A DNA stretch of 64,000 nt. Origin: Granulicella arctica (GTDB lineage Bacteria; Acidobacteriota; Terriglobia; Terriglobales; Acidobacteriaceae). The stretch lies in NCBI RefSeq assembly GCF_025685605.1, contig NZ_JAGTUT010000001.1, positions 3,100,001-3,164,000 on the forward strand, given 5' to 3'. Position numbers and translations under genes: made by a program. Positions 46,599 through 55,547 of the stretch are shown in pieces (positions within the stretch are counted from its first letter, which is position 1; each line of letters begins with the position of its first letter). Under the pieces are notes generated by a model. It searched no databases, was not told where the DNA came from, and was given only the letters and a program-made list of their open reading frames with translations.

Positions 46599-47694
46599 GG
46601 CAACTCTCCATCAGTTCGAGGGCGATGTGCGAGATAGCCTCGGTGCGAAGTCCAGGGTACATAGGCAAGGAGATAATGCGGTCCTTGAGGCGCTCGGTGA
46701 TGGGAAGATCGCCGAGGCTATAGCCAAGCGAACGGTATGCCTCCTGGAGGTGGAGCGGGGTGGGATAGTGGAGACCAGTCTCGATGCCTGCATCGGTGAG
46801 TTGCTGTCGCAGTAGGTCGCGATTATCAGACTGAATAACGTAGAGATGATAGACGTGGTGGGCACCGCTTCGTTCAGAGGGAAGTGTGACGTCCAGATCT
46901 TTGAGCGCGTGGGTGTAGGTTGCTGCTGCTTCGCGGCGCTGATCGTTCCAGCGGTCGAGGTGCTTCAGTTTTACGGAGAGAAAACCACCCTGGAGACCAT
47001 CCATGCGCATGTTCAAGCCTGGGAAGATATGCTCGTAGCGCTTTGAAGAGCCATGGTCACGCCACAGGCGAATCTTCCGGGCGAGCGCGTCGTCGTTCGT
47101 GGTGACTGCGCCACCTTCCCCACAGGCACCGAGGTTCTTACCTGGATAGAAGCTGAAGCACCCGGCAACTCCGAATGAACCTGCCTTCTGCCCGTTGTAC
47201 TCGGCGCCGTGAGCCTGGCAGGCATCCTCGACGACCGCAAGACCATGGCGATCTGCGATAGCGATGATTTGGCTCATGGCGGCGACTTGGCCATAAAGAT
47301 CAACCGGAATGATGGCGCGAGTTCGTGGGGTAATGGCGGCTTCGATGAGGTCGGGATCCATCGTGTAATAGACCGGATCAATATCGATGAAGACCGGAGT
47401 GGCACCCACAGCAGTGATCGCCTCCGCGGTGGCGATGAAGGTGTGTGCGACTGTGATCACTTCATCGCCAGGTCCAACACCAAGCGAGGCGAGGACAAGC
47501 TGAAGCGCTGCTGTGCCGCTATTCAGTGCGATGCAATGCGTGGTGCCGGTATAGGCTGCGAACTCCTGTTCGAAGCGAACGACCTCCGGTCCGAGAACGA
47601 ACGTAGAGTCGCGAAGCACTCTCTCGAAGACGCTGCGCAACTCATCCTCGATTCCAGAGTGGAGACTATGCAGGTCGACAAACGGGACTTTCAT
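46588..47694 (-). CDS. wbpE: DegT family aminotransferase (WbpE-like)
   Basis: A PLP-dependent enzyme of 368 residues, predicted to aminate C3 of the 3-keto-UDP-GlcNAc-uronic acid made by the WbpB-like enzyme. It has LNSGTAALQLVLASLGVGPGD, VVEDACQAHGAEYNG and the PLP-Lys in FSFYPGKNLGACGEGG. Assignment to WbpE rests on its position between WbpD-like and WbpB-like genes. Its ATG overlaps the WbpD-like stop (ATGA). Confidence 0.9.
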   Translation of the reverse strand: MKVPFVDLHSLHSGIEDELRSVFERVLRDSTFVLGPEVVRFEQEFAAYTGTTHCIALNSGTAALQLVLASLGVGPGDEVITVAHTFIATAEAITAVGATPVFIDIDPVYYTMDPDLIEAAITPRTRAIIPVDLYGQVAAMSQIIAIADRHGLAVVEDACQAHGAEYNGQKAGSFGVAGCFSFYPGKNLGACGEGGAVTTNDDALARKIRLWRDHGSSKRYEHIFPGLNMRMDGLQGGFLSVKLKHLDRWNDQRREAAATYTHALKDLDVTLPSERSGAHHVYHLYVIQSDNRDLLRQQLTDAGIETGLHYPTPLHLQEAYRSLGYSLGDLPITERLKDRIISLPMYPGLRTEAISHIALELMESCHAC

Positions 47695-48239
47695 GACCTC
47701 TCCAATCGTCGTACGTGGCGGGCGGGATTTCCGGCCACAATGGTATTTGGCGGAACGCTGCGGGTGACGACGCTTCCGGCACCGACGATCGCATCTTCAC
47801 CGATGGTGATGCCGCACAGGATAGTGCTGCCGGTGCCAATGGATGCGCCACGTCTGACCTCCGTGCCGACGACCTGCCAATCAGCCTCGGTTTGAGACCG
47901 GCCCGAGGCAGTGGTGGCGCGGGGATAGCGATCGTTGATGAACGAGACATTGTGGCCGATGAAGACGTCGTCTTCGATTTGCACGCCTTCGCAGATAAAG
48001 GTATGACTCGACACCTTCACGTTTCGTCCAAGGGTGACGTTCTTCTGAATCTCGACGAAGGCGCCTATTTTGCTGTTATCGCCGATCGAACAACCGTAGA
48101 GATTAACGAAGGCGAAGAGACGAACGTTTTCACCCAGGATGACGTCGTTTGCGATCCGGCTGTACTCCGGCATCGCCGCGGACCGCGATTGGAGAGCGAG
48201 GGCGGAGAGTTCGGGGCCGGCTTCCAGAGTCTGAGGCAT
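47691..48239 (-). CDS. wbpD: N-acetyltransferase, left-handed beta-helix (WbpD-like)
   Basis: A 182-residue hexapeptide acetyltransferase predicted to acetylate the 3-amino group of UDP-2-acetamido-3-amino-2,3-dideoxy-glucuronate. The diagnostic block DDVFIGHNVSFINDRYPRAT is that of WbpD-type enzymes, and repeats IGTGSTILCGITIGEDAIVG and the ending AGNPARHVRRL fit the fold. The first 22 residues are an extra segment; the internal ATG giving MPEYSRIANDV may be the true start. It directly follows the WbpB-like stop. Confidence 0.9.
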   Translation of the reverse strand: MPQTLEAGPELSALALQSRSAAMPEYSRIANDVILGENVRLFAFVNLYGCSIGDNSKIGAFVEIQKNVTLGRNVKVSSHTFICEGVQIEDDVFIGHNVSFINDRYPRATTASGRSQTEADWQVVGTEVRRGASIGTGSTILCGITIGEDAIVGAGSVVTRSVPPNTIVAGNPARHVRRLERS

Positions 48240-49283
48240 CTAGGCGGCTCCCTGGCTCAGCATGAGATCGGAGGCCTCGAGTTCAACAAGCTTGCCGCGC
48301 TGCTTCATGGAACGCGAGGCGCACTCTAAAATTTCAACGATGCGCAGACCTGCCTGGCCGCCAGTAAGCGGTTCTTTGCCGGTCTGGATGCAGTCGAGGA
48401 AGTGTTGTATTTCGACCTTCAGAGCTTCAGAGACGTCAAGTTGCGGAGCAAACATATCGCCAGATCGATAGCCTACGAGGGCTTTGTAGAGGGAATCGGT
48501 GCCGCTATTAAGAGTGATGCCCTTGTCGTAGATCTTGACCTTCTCACTCGGTTCCATATCGTCGTAGACGATCATCTGCTTGCTGCCGCCGACGAGAGTG
48601 CGGCGAACTTTGACCGGCGAGAGCCAATTGACGTTAAGGTGCGCAATAAGATTGCCCTCAAAAAACATGGTGATGTAGGCAAGGTTTTCGGTGCCGCCGA
48701 ACTGGTGGTTGATACCTGTAGCGGAGACGGCGCAGGGACCGGAGGGAAGTATGTAGTCCATGATTGCGAGGTCATGTACGGCAAGATCCCAGATGACATC
48801 GACATCCCTCTGAAAGAGCCCGAGATTGATGCGGGTGGAATCGTAGTAGAGGATGTCGCCGAGCTTGCCAGAGGTGACAATCTCCTTCATCTTGCGAACG
48901 GCCCCAGTGTAGACAAAGGTGTGATCTACCATGAGCGTCAGGTTGCGGCGTGCCGCTTCATCGATGAGGCGCCGAGCCTGCTCTGAGGTGGAGGTCATCG
49001 GTTTTTCGAGCATGACATGCTTGCCGCTGCGCAAGGCCCGGAGCGCAAGATCGAAGTGGGTCGAGACGGGGGTCGCAATCGCGATCGCATCAATCGCTGG
49101 GTTATCGAATAGATCTTGAACATCCGTAGTTGTCTCAACGGACGGATAGCGGCTGGTCACTTCAGCCAGTCGTTCTGTTCGCATGTCGCTGACTGCAACG
49201 ACGCGAGCTTGAGGAACTTCAAAGAGATTTCTTACGAGGTTTGGCCCCCAGTAGCCGTAACCGATTACGCCGAACTTGATCAT
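48240..49283 (-). CDS. wbpB: Gfo/Idh/MocA oxidoreductase (WbpB-like)
   Basis: NAD-dependent oxidoreductase (347 residues) that would oxidise C3 of the UDP-GlcNAc-uronate. It has the N-terminal FGVIGYGYWGPNLVRN, the EKP motif (HVMLEKPMTS) and the catalytic His in WDLAVHDLAIMDYI. ATG 49283 has GGAG 5 nt upstream; the frame could start at GTG 49289, but that is too close to the site. It is the first gene of the minus-strand operon, so its promoter lies in the divergent region to the right. Confidence 0.92.
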   Translation of the reverse strand: MIKFGVIGYGYWGPNLVRNLFEVPQARVVAVSDMRTERLAEVTSRYPSVETTTDVQDLFDNPAIDAIAIATPVSTHFDLALRALRSGKHVMLEKPMTSTSEQARRLIDEAARRNLTLMVDHTFVYTGAVRKMKEIVTSGKLGDILYYDSTRINLGLFQRDVDVIWDLAVHDLAIMDYILPSGPCAVSATGINHQFGGTENLAYITMFFEGNLIAHLNVNWLSPVKVRRTLVGGSKQMIVYDDMEPSEKVKIYDKGITLNSGTDSLYKALVGYRSGDMFAPQLDVSEALKVEIQHFLDCIQTGKEPLTGGQAGLRIVEILECASRSMKQRGKLVELEASDLMLSQGAA

Positions 49284-49660
49284 GTTCACTCCAATAGCTA
49301 CGAAAGCAGAGGTGGTCCACAGAAGGTCGGGATCGCTCAGTCTGCATCCGTGATGGCTGGAGTTGAAGCACGTCTGTGACCAAAGTCCAAAGAGTCACTG
49401 GTAGCGCTGATTCGGTCGCGACGAGCGCAACTCTTCGGTTGTTCTCACTTTTATCGCCTGGGGTGGTGCGACCGAAAGATGTCGTTTCACGAGACAACGA
49501 CTTGCACAGTGCGCAAAACGGTGCAGAATCTGCAGCAGCATCTGGGTCACGCCGAGAAGTTTCATTCGTTGGAGTTCCGGAGTTAAAGCCCGAGTCGCGC
49601 AACCATCTCCGCATTGGCCACTCATGTGCACTGTATTTGAGCGAGGTCCTGGACGAACGA
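49284..49660. promoter_or_regulatory. Divergent control region of the polysaccharide locus
   Basis: About 375 nt between the wbpB-like operon (leftwards) and the export operon (rightwards). GTCGTT-N9-AACGAC at 49481-49501 is an inverted repeat that could bind a regulator or form a hairpin. No clear promoter hexamers were identified. Confidence 0.4.
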
Positions 49661-50320
49661 ATGATTTTCTTGGCTAAACAACGGTTGAGCATGCTGGCGG
49701 CTCTTCTATTTGCTGCGGGAACCTGCTGCGATGCACAAAATGCAGCGATCGCCACAGCAGATTCTTCACAGCCAGTAGAGGCCAGTCACCGTGCTGAGCC
49801 GTCAACTGACAGCGGTCCTACGATCCCGAGCCAGTTGTTTTCCGGAGAGACGTCACACTTTGCCTTGGGAATCGCGGATGTAATTCATGTGAGCGTATGG
49901 AAGAACCCGGAGCTCTCACAGAGCGTGATGATCGGTCCGGACGGATTCGTGTCATTACCACTTCTGGGCGACATCCACGTCGCCGGGATGACGGCGGATG
50001 CACTGGCGCGCATGTTGACGACCCGGCTCTCCGCCTACGTGGTGAGCGCCCAGGTAACGGTGAGCGTTGTCGATATTAGAAGCCGCCAGGTGTTTGTAAC
50101 CGGACAGGTTGGAAAGCCGGGTGGCTATGCATTGATCGTACCGACGACAATTCTGCAATTGATTGCAGAGGCAGGCGGCCTTAACGCCTTTGCCGAACGC
50201 AAAAATATTCTCATCCTAAGAAAGAATGAGCGATTGAAATTCAACTATGTAAGTGCGATCCACGGAGACCTAAAGCAGAATATACCTCTACAACCCGGTG
50301 ATACGGTCATCGTTCCATAG
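49661..50320 (+). CDS. Polysaccharide export protein (Wza/GumB-like)
   Basis: A 219-residue exported protein of the outer-membrane polysaccharide channel type. The signal peptide ends near CCDAQ (about 25). The Poly_export domain (about 65-145) has LGIADVIHVSVWKNPELSQS and PLLGDIHVAGMTADAL, and a SLBB-type domain follows (VFVTGQVGKPGGYAL). No clean lipobox is present, unlike Wza. ATG 49661 places the signal peptide correctly; the open frame from 49376 is not supported. It is the first gene of the export operon. Confidence 0.92.
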   Translation: MIFLAKQRLSMLAALLFAAGTCCDAQNAAIATADSSQPVEASHRAEPSTDSGPTIPSQLFSGETSHFALGIADVIHVSVWKNPELSQSVMIGPDGFVSLPLLGDIHVAGMTADALARMLTTRLSAYVVSAQVTVSVVDIRSRQVFVTGQVGKPGGYALIVPTTILQLIAEAGGLNAFAERKNILILRKNERLKFNYVSAIHGDLKQNIPLQPGDTVIVP

Positions 50321-50328
50321 GAGGAACA

Positions 50329-51663
50329 GTGCATCACCTATGTCGTAGAGTTCTTCTCTTACTTGGCTTCTTAGGCTGTTTCTGTAACGCCGTTGTGTCT
50401 GGGCAGCAGACAACACAGACGTCGACGAGCACGACTGTGGCGGATGCCGATGAGCATCTGACTGCAGCTACAGGCCCAGTAGACGTGATCCAAGGGAATG
50501 AAGAGTACCAGCCACCGGTATACGCGACGGCTCTGGACGGAAGCGGCTTGATCTCCATGCGAGACTCCCAGCATGTCCGCTTGTTCTATGGCGCGACGGT
50601 TGCGGGCGGGTGGGATAGTGCGCCAAGTGGCCAGGCAGGGGACACGCCTCTGGCGTTCTACACGGTGAGTCCCTCCGTAGGCTTGCAGATCAACCGTGCT
50701 CGCCTGCAGACCGTTATTCAATATCAAAGAACGATGACTGGCTATAGCTCGAGTTCCTATACCAATCAAGCGGTGAATGTTGCGTCAGTCAAGCTGGTCG
50801 GTACAGAGAGTGAACGTCTGCAGTGGGGATTCAAGATGTCGGAAAGCTCTGGCAATGACGCAACACGCTTCCTGGCCCCACAGCAGACCGTAGCGGTGGG
50901 TGGTGTATCTGCTGTAGATCCAGGTTCTTCACTCTATCTGCAGAACGCAGGAAACACGACGTACCTGGATGCGGGCGCAGATGTTCGGTACCGCACCAGC
51001 GAACGCGGCGCACTGGTTGCGCAAATCGACAGTGTCTACAGCCGCTACTCCGGGCTCCAGCAGACCAATGGGCTTACGTCGGCTATCTTCAGCTACGAGC
51101 GGACTGTGAGACCAGCCCTGACGATCGACGGTTATGGGCAAGTATCGCGCTACTACGGCAACATCAGTTGTTCGAGCTTTGGCATCGGGATGGGACTGAA
51201 ATGGGAGCGGAATCAGCGAGAGTCGCTCACGCTGAGTGGAGGACCCCAACTCAATACCACTGCCTGCGAGAAACAGCAGGGCGTCAATTTCAGTGCTAAC
51301 TTCAGTATGGCTCTGACGGGTCGCTCCCACATGTATGTACTAGCATCTCGCCAGCCAGCTACTTCCTATATCGGCCCGGGCTTATGGCAGACCAGCGTTG
51401 CCGCGGGCTACCAGCGCCAGATTGGAAATCGGGGATCGTTAAATGTTGATTTGGGACGATTGGATAGTGAGGCCTCTGCTTTGACTTCTTCGTACCGAGG
51501 GACGTACGTGGCGTGTGTCTACAACCGCCAGCTCAGGTCGGAGCTGAACGCCTCGCTGAGCTATCGCGGTTATCTCGGCGAGGGCGACGGAGCTAACGTT
51601 CAGCGCAATGTAGTCCTGCTATCCCTCTCCTGGTCACCTACGACGGGGCACATCTTTCGTTAA
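50329..51663 (+). CDS. Outer-membrane beta-barrel protein of the export operon
   Basis: A 444-residue exported protein; signal peptide about 1-25 (ending VVSGQ). The mature part has many alternating beta-strand segments over the last 380 residues and ends SLSWSPTTGHIFR. It resembles the uncharacterised barrels that accompany Wza and Wzz genes in Acidobacteria and could be a Wzi-like surface anchor or a secretion pore; this is inferred from place. It starts with GTG at 50329 with GAGG 4 nt upstream and lies 8 nt after the export gene. Confidence 0.82.
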   Translation: MHHLCRRVLLLLGFLGCFCNAVVSGQQTTQTSTSTTVADADEHLTAATGPVDVIQGNEEYQPPVYATALDGSGLISMRDSQHVRLFYGATVAGGWDSAPSGQAGDTPLAFYTVSPSVGLQINRARLQTVIQYQRTMTGYSSSSYTNQAVNVASVKLVGTESERLQWGFKMSESSGNDATRFLAPQQTVAVGGVSAVDPGSSLYLQNAGNTTYLDAGADVRYRTSERGALVAQIDSVYSRYSGLQQTNGLTSAIFSYERTVRPALTIDGYGQVSRYYGNISCSSFGIGMGLKWERNQRESLTLSGGPQLNTTACEKQQGVNFSANFSMALTGRSHMYVLASRQPATSYIGPGLWQTSVAAGYQRQIGNRGSLNVDLGRLDSEASALTSSYRGTYVACVYNRQLRSELNASLSYRGYLGEGDGANVQRNVVLLSLSWSPTTGHIFR

Positions 51664-51687
51664 GAGATAAGTTGCACGGAGCACTCT

Positions 51688-53226
51688 ATGGATCATCGAC
51701 AAGCATCGGACAATCCGCCTGGCCTCTCTCTTGGGCAGCATATGGCCACGATCAAGGACGCTGGGGCGATGCTGATCCTGGCATCCAGCGTAATGGCATT
51801 CATCGGCACAGTCGGCGTTTCGCTGGTCCCCAACGTCTATCGAGCGACTACGACGATCCTTGTAGATCCACAGAAGATTCCGGAACGTTATGTTTCTTCG
51901 ACGGTGACCTCTGATCCAAATGGCAGGATGAATACCTTATCGCAGCAAGTATTGAGCACCTCACGGCTTCAGGAGATTGTCGACAAAGATAATCTCTACC
52001 CGCAATGGCGGGCGACACACTCCCGGGAGGAGGTTCTGGACTACATGCGGGAGCACACGAAGATCGAGCTCAAACAAAGCCCCGAACCGGAGCAGGGCCT
52101 GAGCAGCTTCAGCATCGCATATGAGGACAAAGACAGGGCCTTAGTTGCAAAGATTGCGAACGATTTGGCAAGCAGCTTCATCGACTGGAACCTTAAGGCG
52201 CGTCAACAACAGGCACTTGGGACGACGCAGTTCCTCTCGAGCGAGTTGGAACAAGCCAAGGAGAGCCTGGAGAAGCAGGAAGCACAACTCGAGCAGTTTC
52301 GGAGAGGACATGCAGGGGCGACTCCGGATCAATTGGGCGGAAACATTCAGGCACTCTCACGTCTGCAAACTGAGGAGCAGGCCAACCTTGATGCGATCAG
52401 CCGGCTTGATCAGGAACGCATCATGCTCACACAAGCCAAGCCCCCGGAGCAGCGCGATCCGGCCGCCCTGACAGAACGCGGTCGACTGATGGTTGAACGA
52501 CGCCGTCTTGAGACAGAACGATGGAACTTGAAGAGGCAGTTCACCGATACCTATCCTGATGTGATCGCAGTCAACGCTCAGCTAAAGGCATTGGATGTCC
52601 GGCTGGCTGGCATGCCTGAAGATCCGGTCGGCACGGCGTCTGCGCTAGACCCGAACGCGGAGCTTCGACTCTCCCTGATCGACAAAGAGATGCAGAGACG
52701 CCGCGAGATGGAGGCGTCGATGAGCAGCCAGGGTAACTCGTATCAAGCTAAAGTCGATTCTGTTCCGGTGCTCGAAACACAGCTTGCGGAGCTAACGCGA
52801 AACTATGAGGCGTCGCGTCAGAACTACCAGTCCCTGCTCGACAAGACCTTTTCGGCGGGAATGTCGGAGCAGTTGGAGCGGAAGCAGCAGGCCGAGCGCT
52901 TTACGGTTCTAGACTTTGCGAAGGCACCCGAGAAGCCCATAAGGCCGAAGCGCCTTCCGCTGTTCGCAATTGTCCTGCTGGCAGCGCTGATCATTCCTGC
53001 AGGAATCACTGTCGGGTTACAAATACTGAACGGGACAGTGAAATCCGAGGTCGAGCTGAAGACTATGCTGCCCTTCAAGATTCCAGTGTTGGGATCCATT
53101 CCGCCGATTGACAGCCATTTTGATATTCGTCATCGACGACTGCGGAGCATTCAATTGCTGACGGTCTCCGCACTCACGTGCGGATTGCTGGTGATATTCC
53201 TTCTAAAGACGAGGCCAATCCTGTGA
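51688..53226 (+). CDS. Chain-length determinant protein (Wzz/GumC-like)
   Basis: A 512-residue polysaccharide co-polymerase with a membrane helix at about 26-48, a periplasmic Wzz domain starting YRATTTILVDPQ, a long coiled coil (about 170-400, with ELEQAKESLEKQEAQLEQFR), and the Pro-rich PEKPIRPKRLP motif before the second membrane helix (about 425-447). A third hydrophobic segment lies at the C-terminus. There is no fused kinase; the CpsD-like ATPase is encoded next, with a GTGA overlap. Confidence 0.93.
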   Translation: MDHRQASDNPPGLSLGQHMATIKDAGAMLILASSVMAFIGTVGVSLVPNVYRATTTILVDPQKIPERYVSSTVTSDPNGRMNTLSQQVLSTSRLQEIVDKDNLYPQWRATHSREEVLDYMREHTKIELKQSPEPEQGLSSFSIAYEDKDRALVAKIANDLASSFIDWNLKARQQQALGTTQFLSSELEQAKESLEKQEAQLEQFRRGHAGATPDQLGGNIQALSRLQTEEQANLDAISRLDQERIMLTQAKPPEQRDPAALTERGRLMVERRRLETERWNLKRQFTDTYPDVIAVNAQLKALDVRLAGMPEDPVGTASALDPNAELRLSLIDKEMQRRREMEASMSSQGNSYQAKVDSVPVLETQLAELTRNYEASRQNYQSLLDKTFSAGMSEQLERKQQAERFTVLDFAKAPEKPIRPKRLPLFAIVLLAALIIPAGITVGLQILNGTVKSEVELKTMLPFKIPVLGSIPPIDSHFDIRHRRLRSIQLLTVSALTCGLLVIFLLKTRPIL

Positions 53227-53993
53227 ATTCCGCGATAGAGATTACGCGTGGTATGTCTGAGCGTAGAGTTGACGGCATGGCGTTTCCTGTCCTTGGCTGG
53301 CACGACATCAAGCTGGAGCCTGCTAGAAATTCCAAGCTGGTTTATGTTACCGAGCCTGAGGGTCTAGCCGTCGAACAATACAAAATTCTTCGCGGGCGAC
53401 TCTGCACCATGCGGCCCAAGGGTGGTGTGATGCTTGTGACCAGCCCGGGGCCGGGGGAGGGAAAGACGCTGACCTCCGTCAACTTAGCTTGGAGCCTTGC
53501 TGCGGCCGGACAGACGACGTGCCTTGTAGACCTTGACTTCAGGGCGCCAGGGGTTGGCCGCACTATAGATTATGTGTTCGAGGTCGACGGCGTTGAAGAT
53601 GTGCTTCTTGGCAGACGCAGTGTGGCGCAGTCTTTGCGTCACTTCGGCCCAGCGTCGCCCTACATTCTAGGGATCGTGCAGCGTCGTGCATCGCCGGGAC
53701 AGTTCCTGTCTCCTGCGCTGCTCACCCCACTCTTCGATGAGCTTCGGACGATGTTTCAGTGGGTCATCCTGGACTTTGCCCCGGTGATTCCGATGGCCGA
53801 TGTTGCCGAGGTCATCTCCGCGGTAGATGGAGCGTTGATGGTGGCGCGTGTAAAGAGGACGAGCAAGGCTCTTGTCGATCCGGCCCTGGAGGTGCTCGGA
53901 TCTAAGCTCTGGGGAGTAGTTGTCAACGACTCGCCCATCGATGGCAGCTCATACTACGGGTATTATGGCAAACAGTCCTCATCGAAACTATAG
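53223..53993 (+). CDS. CpsD/CapB-type tyrosine kinase-like ATPase
   Basis: A 256-residue P-loop protein that acts with the Wzz-like protein. Walker A SPGPGEGKT (about residue 70), Walker A' CLVDLDFRAPG and Walker B VILDFAPV. The C-terminal SSYYGYYGKQ resembles the Tyr-rich tail of BY-kinases but is short. The GTG start at 53223 overlaps the preceding stop (GTGA) and has GAGG 8 nt upstream; an earlier GTG at 53178 would lie within the Wzz gene. Autophosphorylation is predicted, not shown. Confidence 0.88.
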   Translation: MNSAIEITRGMSERRVDGMAFPVLGWHDIKLEPARNSKLVYVTEPEGLAVEQYKILRGRLCTMRPKGGVMLVTSPGPGEGKTLTSVNLAWSLAAAGQTTCLVDLDFRAPGVGRTIDYVFEVDGVEDVLLGRRSVAQSLRHFGPASPYILGIVQRRASPGQFLSPALLTPLFDELRTMFQWVILDFAPVIPMADVAEVISAVDGALMVARVKRTSKALVDPALEVLGSKLWGVVVNDSPIDGSSYYGYYGKQSSSKL

Positions 53994-54048
53994 GCCGCCG
54001 TGTCCTTTTGACACGACCGCAGTTCCTTTCAGGCGAGGGAGAGAACAC

Positions 54049-55224
54049 ATGTCCTACCTGGGACTGCGATATGTCACTATGCTTTCTCTTATATTTGCAA
54101 GTTTCCCGGCCATGTCGGTTCGTGCGCACGCTCAGATGCACGCCCACTCGGCTCCCCCAGCGGTGAGCGCCAGTCAGTCCAGGGATGCAGTCGCTACAAA
54201 GGACGTGCCTCCCGGAGTAATTCGGATCTACTTCATTGCGGCGGAAGAGGTGGACTGGGACTACTCCCCGAAGGGCAAGAATCTGGCCGGGGTACCGCAT
54301 ACCGAGAATGAGGATGATGAGTCCGGCGGCAGCGTTCACCGCGTGTACCACAAGGCTGTGTACAAGGAATACACGGATGCTACCTTCAAGACTTTGAAGA
54401 CGCGGCCGCAGCAGTGGGAGCATCTTGGGCTGCTCGGGCCCCTGATCCGCGCGGAGGTCGGCGATACAGTTCGTGTGACCTTCAAAAACAACACACACCT
54501 GTCGGTAACCATGCATCCGCACGGGCTGGAGTACAAGAAAGATGCAGAGGGCGCACTTTATCAGGACGGAACGCCACAGTCGGCAAAAGCCGATGACAAG
54601 ATCACTCCGGGTGGGACTTATGTATACCTATGGACAGTCCCGGAGAGCAGTGGCCCGGCAGAGATGGATGGAAGCTCCGTACTGTGGATGTACCATTCGC
54701 ACTTTGTTGAATCGACAGACATCAACACTGGGCTGGTTGGTCCTATTATCGTGACGGCACGTGGAAAAGCTCGCCCGGATGGCTCTCCTAAGGATGTAGA
54801 CCGGGAGTTCATCACAGATTTCTCCATCTTCGATGAGACGAATAGCTGGTTCTCTGAGAAGAACACCTCAAGACAGCCCAACTTTCGGAACTCAGCCAAC
54901 GACCCCGTTTTTCTCAAACAGAACACGCTCTACAGCATCAACGGCTATATCGAAGCGAATATGCCGTTAGTGACGATGCGAAAAGGTGAACGGGTGCGAT
55001 GGTATCTACTCTCCAACAGCAATGAAAACGACATTCACATGGCTCACTGGCATGGGAATACTGTTGTCTGGAACAAAATGCGAATGGACTCCGTTTTTCT
55101 TGGTCCGATGGCCATGGCAATCGCCGACATGGTTCCTGCCAATGAAGGGATTTGGCTCTTTCACTGCCATGTCGGCGAGCATTTTCTGGGTGGGATGGTC
55201 GGGCGATATCAGGTTCTTCCGTAA
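54049..55224 (+). CDS. Two-domain multicopper oxidase, ceruloplasmin-like
   Basis: A 391-residue exported oxidase; signal peptide about 1-27 (ending RAHA-Q). The N-terminal domain starts IRIYFIAAEEVDWDYSPKGK, a phrase shared with ceruloplasmin and hephaestin-type oxidases, and contains copper-binding MHPHGLEY and MYHSHF. The C-terminal domain has HMAHWHGN and HCHVGEHFLGGM (T1/T2/T3 Cys-His cluster with Met). Two cupredoxin domains suggest a trimer with copper sites between subunits, as in two-domain laccases. An MCO inside a polysaccharide locus is uncommon; it might oxidise Fe(II), Cu(I) or phenolic groups. GGGAG lies about 7 nt before the ATG. Confidence 0.93.
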   Translation: MSYLGLRYVTMLSLIFASFPAMSVRAHAQMHAHSAPPAVSASQSRDAVATKDVPPGVIRIYFIAAEEVDWDYSPKGKNLAGVPHTENEDDESGGSVHRVYHKAVYKEYTDATFKTLKTRPQQWEHLGLLGPLIRAEVGDTVRVTFKNNTHLSVTMHPHGLEYKKDAEGALYQDGTPQSAKADDKITPGGTYVYLWTVPESSGPAEMDGSSVLWMYHSHFVESTDINTGLVGPIIVTARGKARPDGSPKDVDREFITDFSIFDETNSWFSEKNTSRQPNFRNSANDPVFLKQNTLYSINGYIEANMPLVTMRKGERVRWYLLSNSNENDIHMAHWHGNTVVWNKMRMDSVFLGPMAMAIADMVPANEGIWLFHCHVGEHFLGGMVGRYQVLP

Positions 55225-55547
55225 GACTGCTAACCGATGTTAGTTTCCGTCAACTATATGCAGGCTCTTGCACATGCAACAGGCTGATGCAGTCGAGATG
55301 CCACATGGGACGAACGGCGCTCCGTTGAAATTGACAGCTATTTCGAAATACGACAAGACCCTTACAAAAACGGGCTGGCCATTGAATTGCTTAGTGAATA
55401 CCCGAACACCTTAGTTTGAATTGCTTTGCCTTGATGCATAAATGCAAAGCCTCACACGTAGGTACTTAAATTATCCACAGTGACTCGATGTGAGTCACGA
55501 TCGCGGAGTGTTGCCAGAATCGGCTCTGGCCCGCGTAAGGAACAATC
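55225..55547 (+). promoter_or_regulatory. Leader region of the NusG-like antiterminator gene
   Basis: A candidate promoter TTGAAT (55416-55421), N17, TAAATG (55439-55444) would give a leader of about 97 nt. Within the leader GTGACTC-GATGT-GAGTCAC (55480-55498) forms a perfect 7-bp hairpin. A further GCTTTGC/GCAAAGC pair (55423-55450) overlaps the promoter. The first half (55225-55410) has no recognised feature. Confidence 0.45.
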
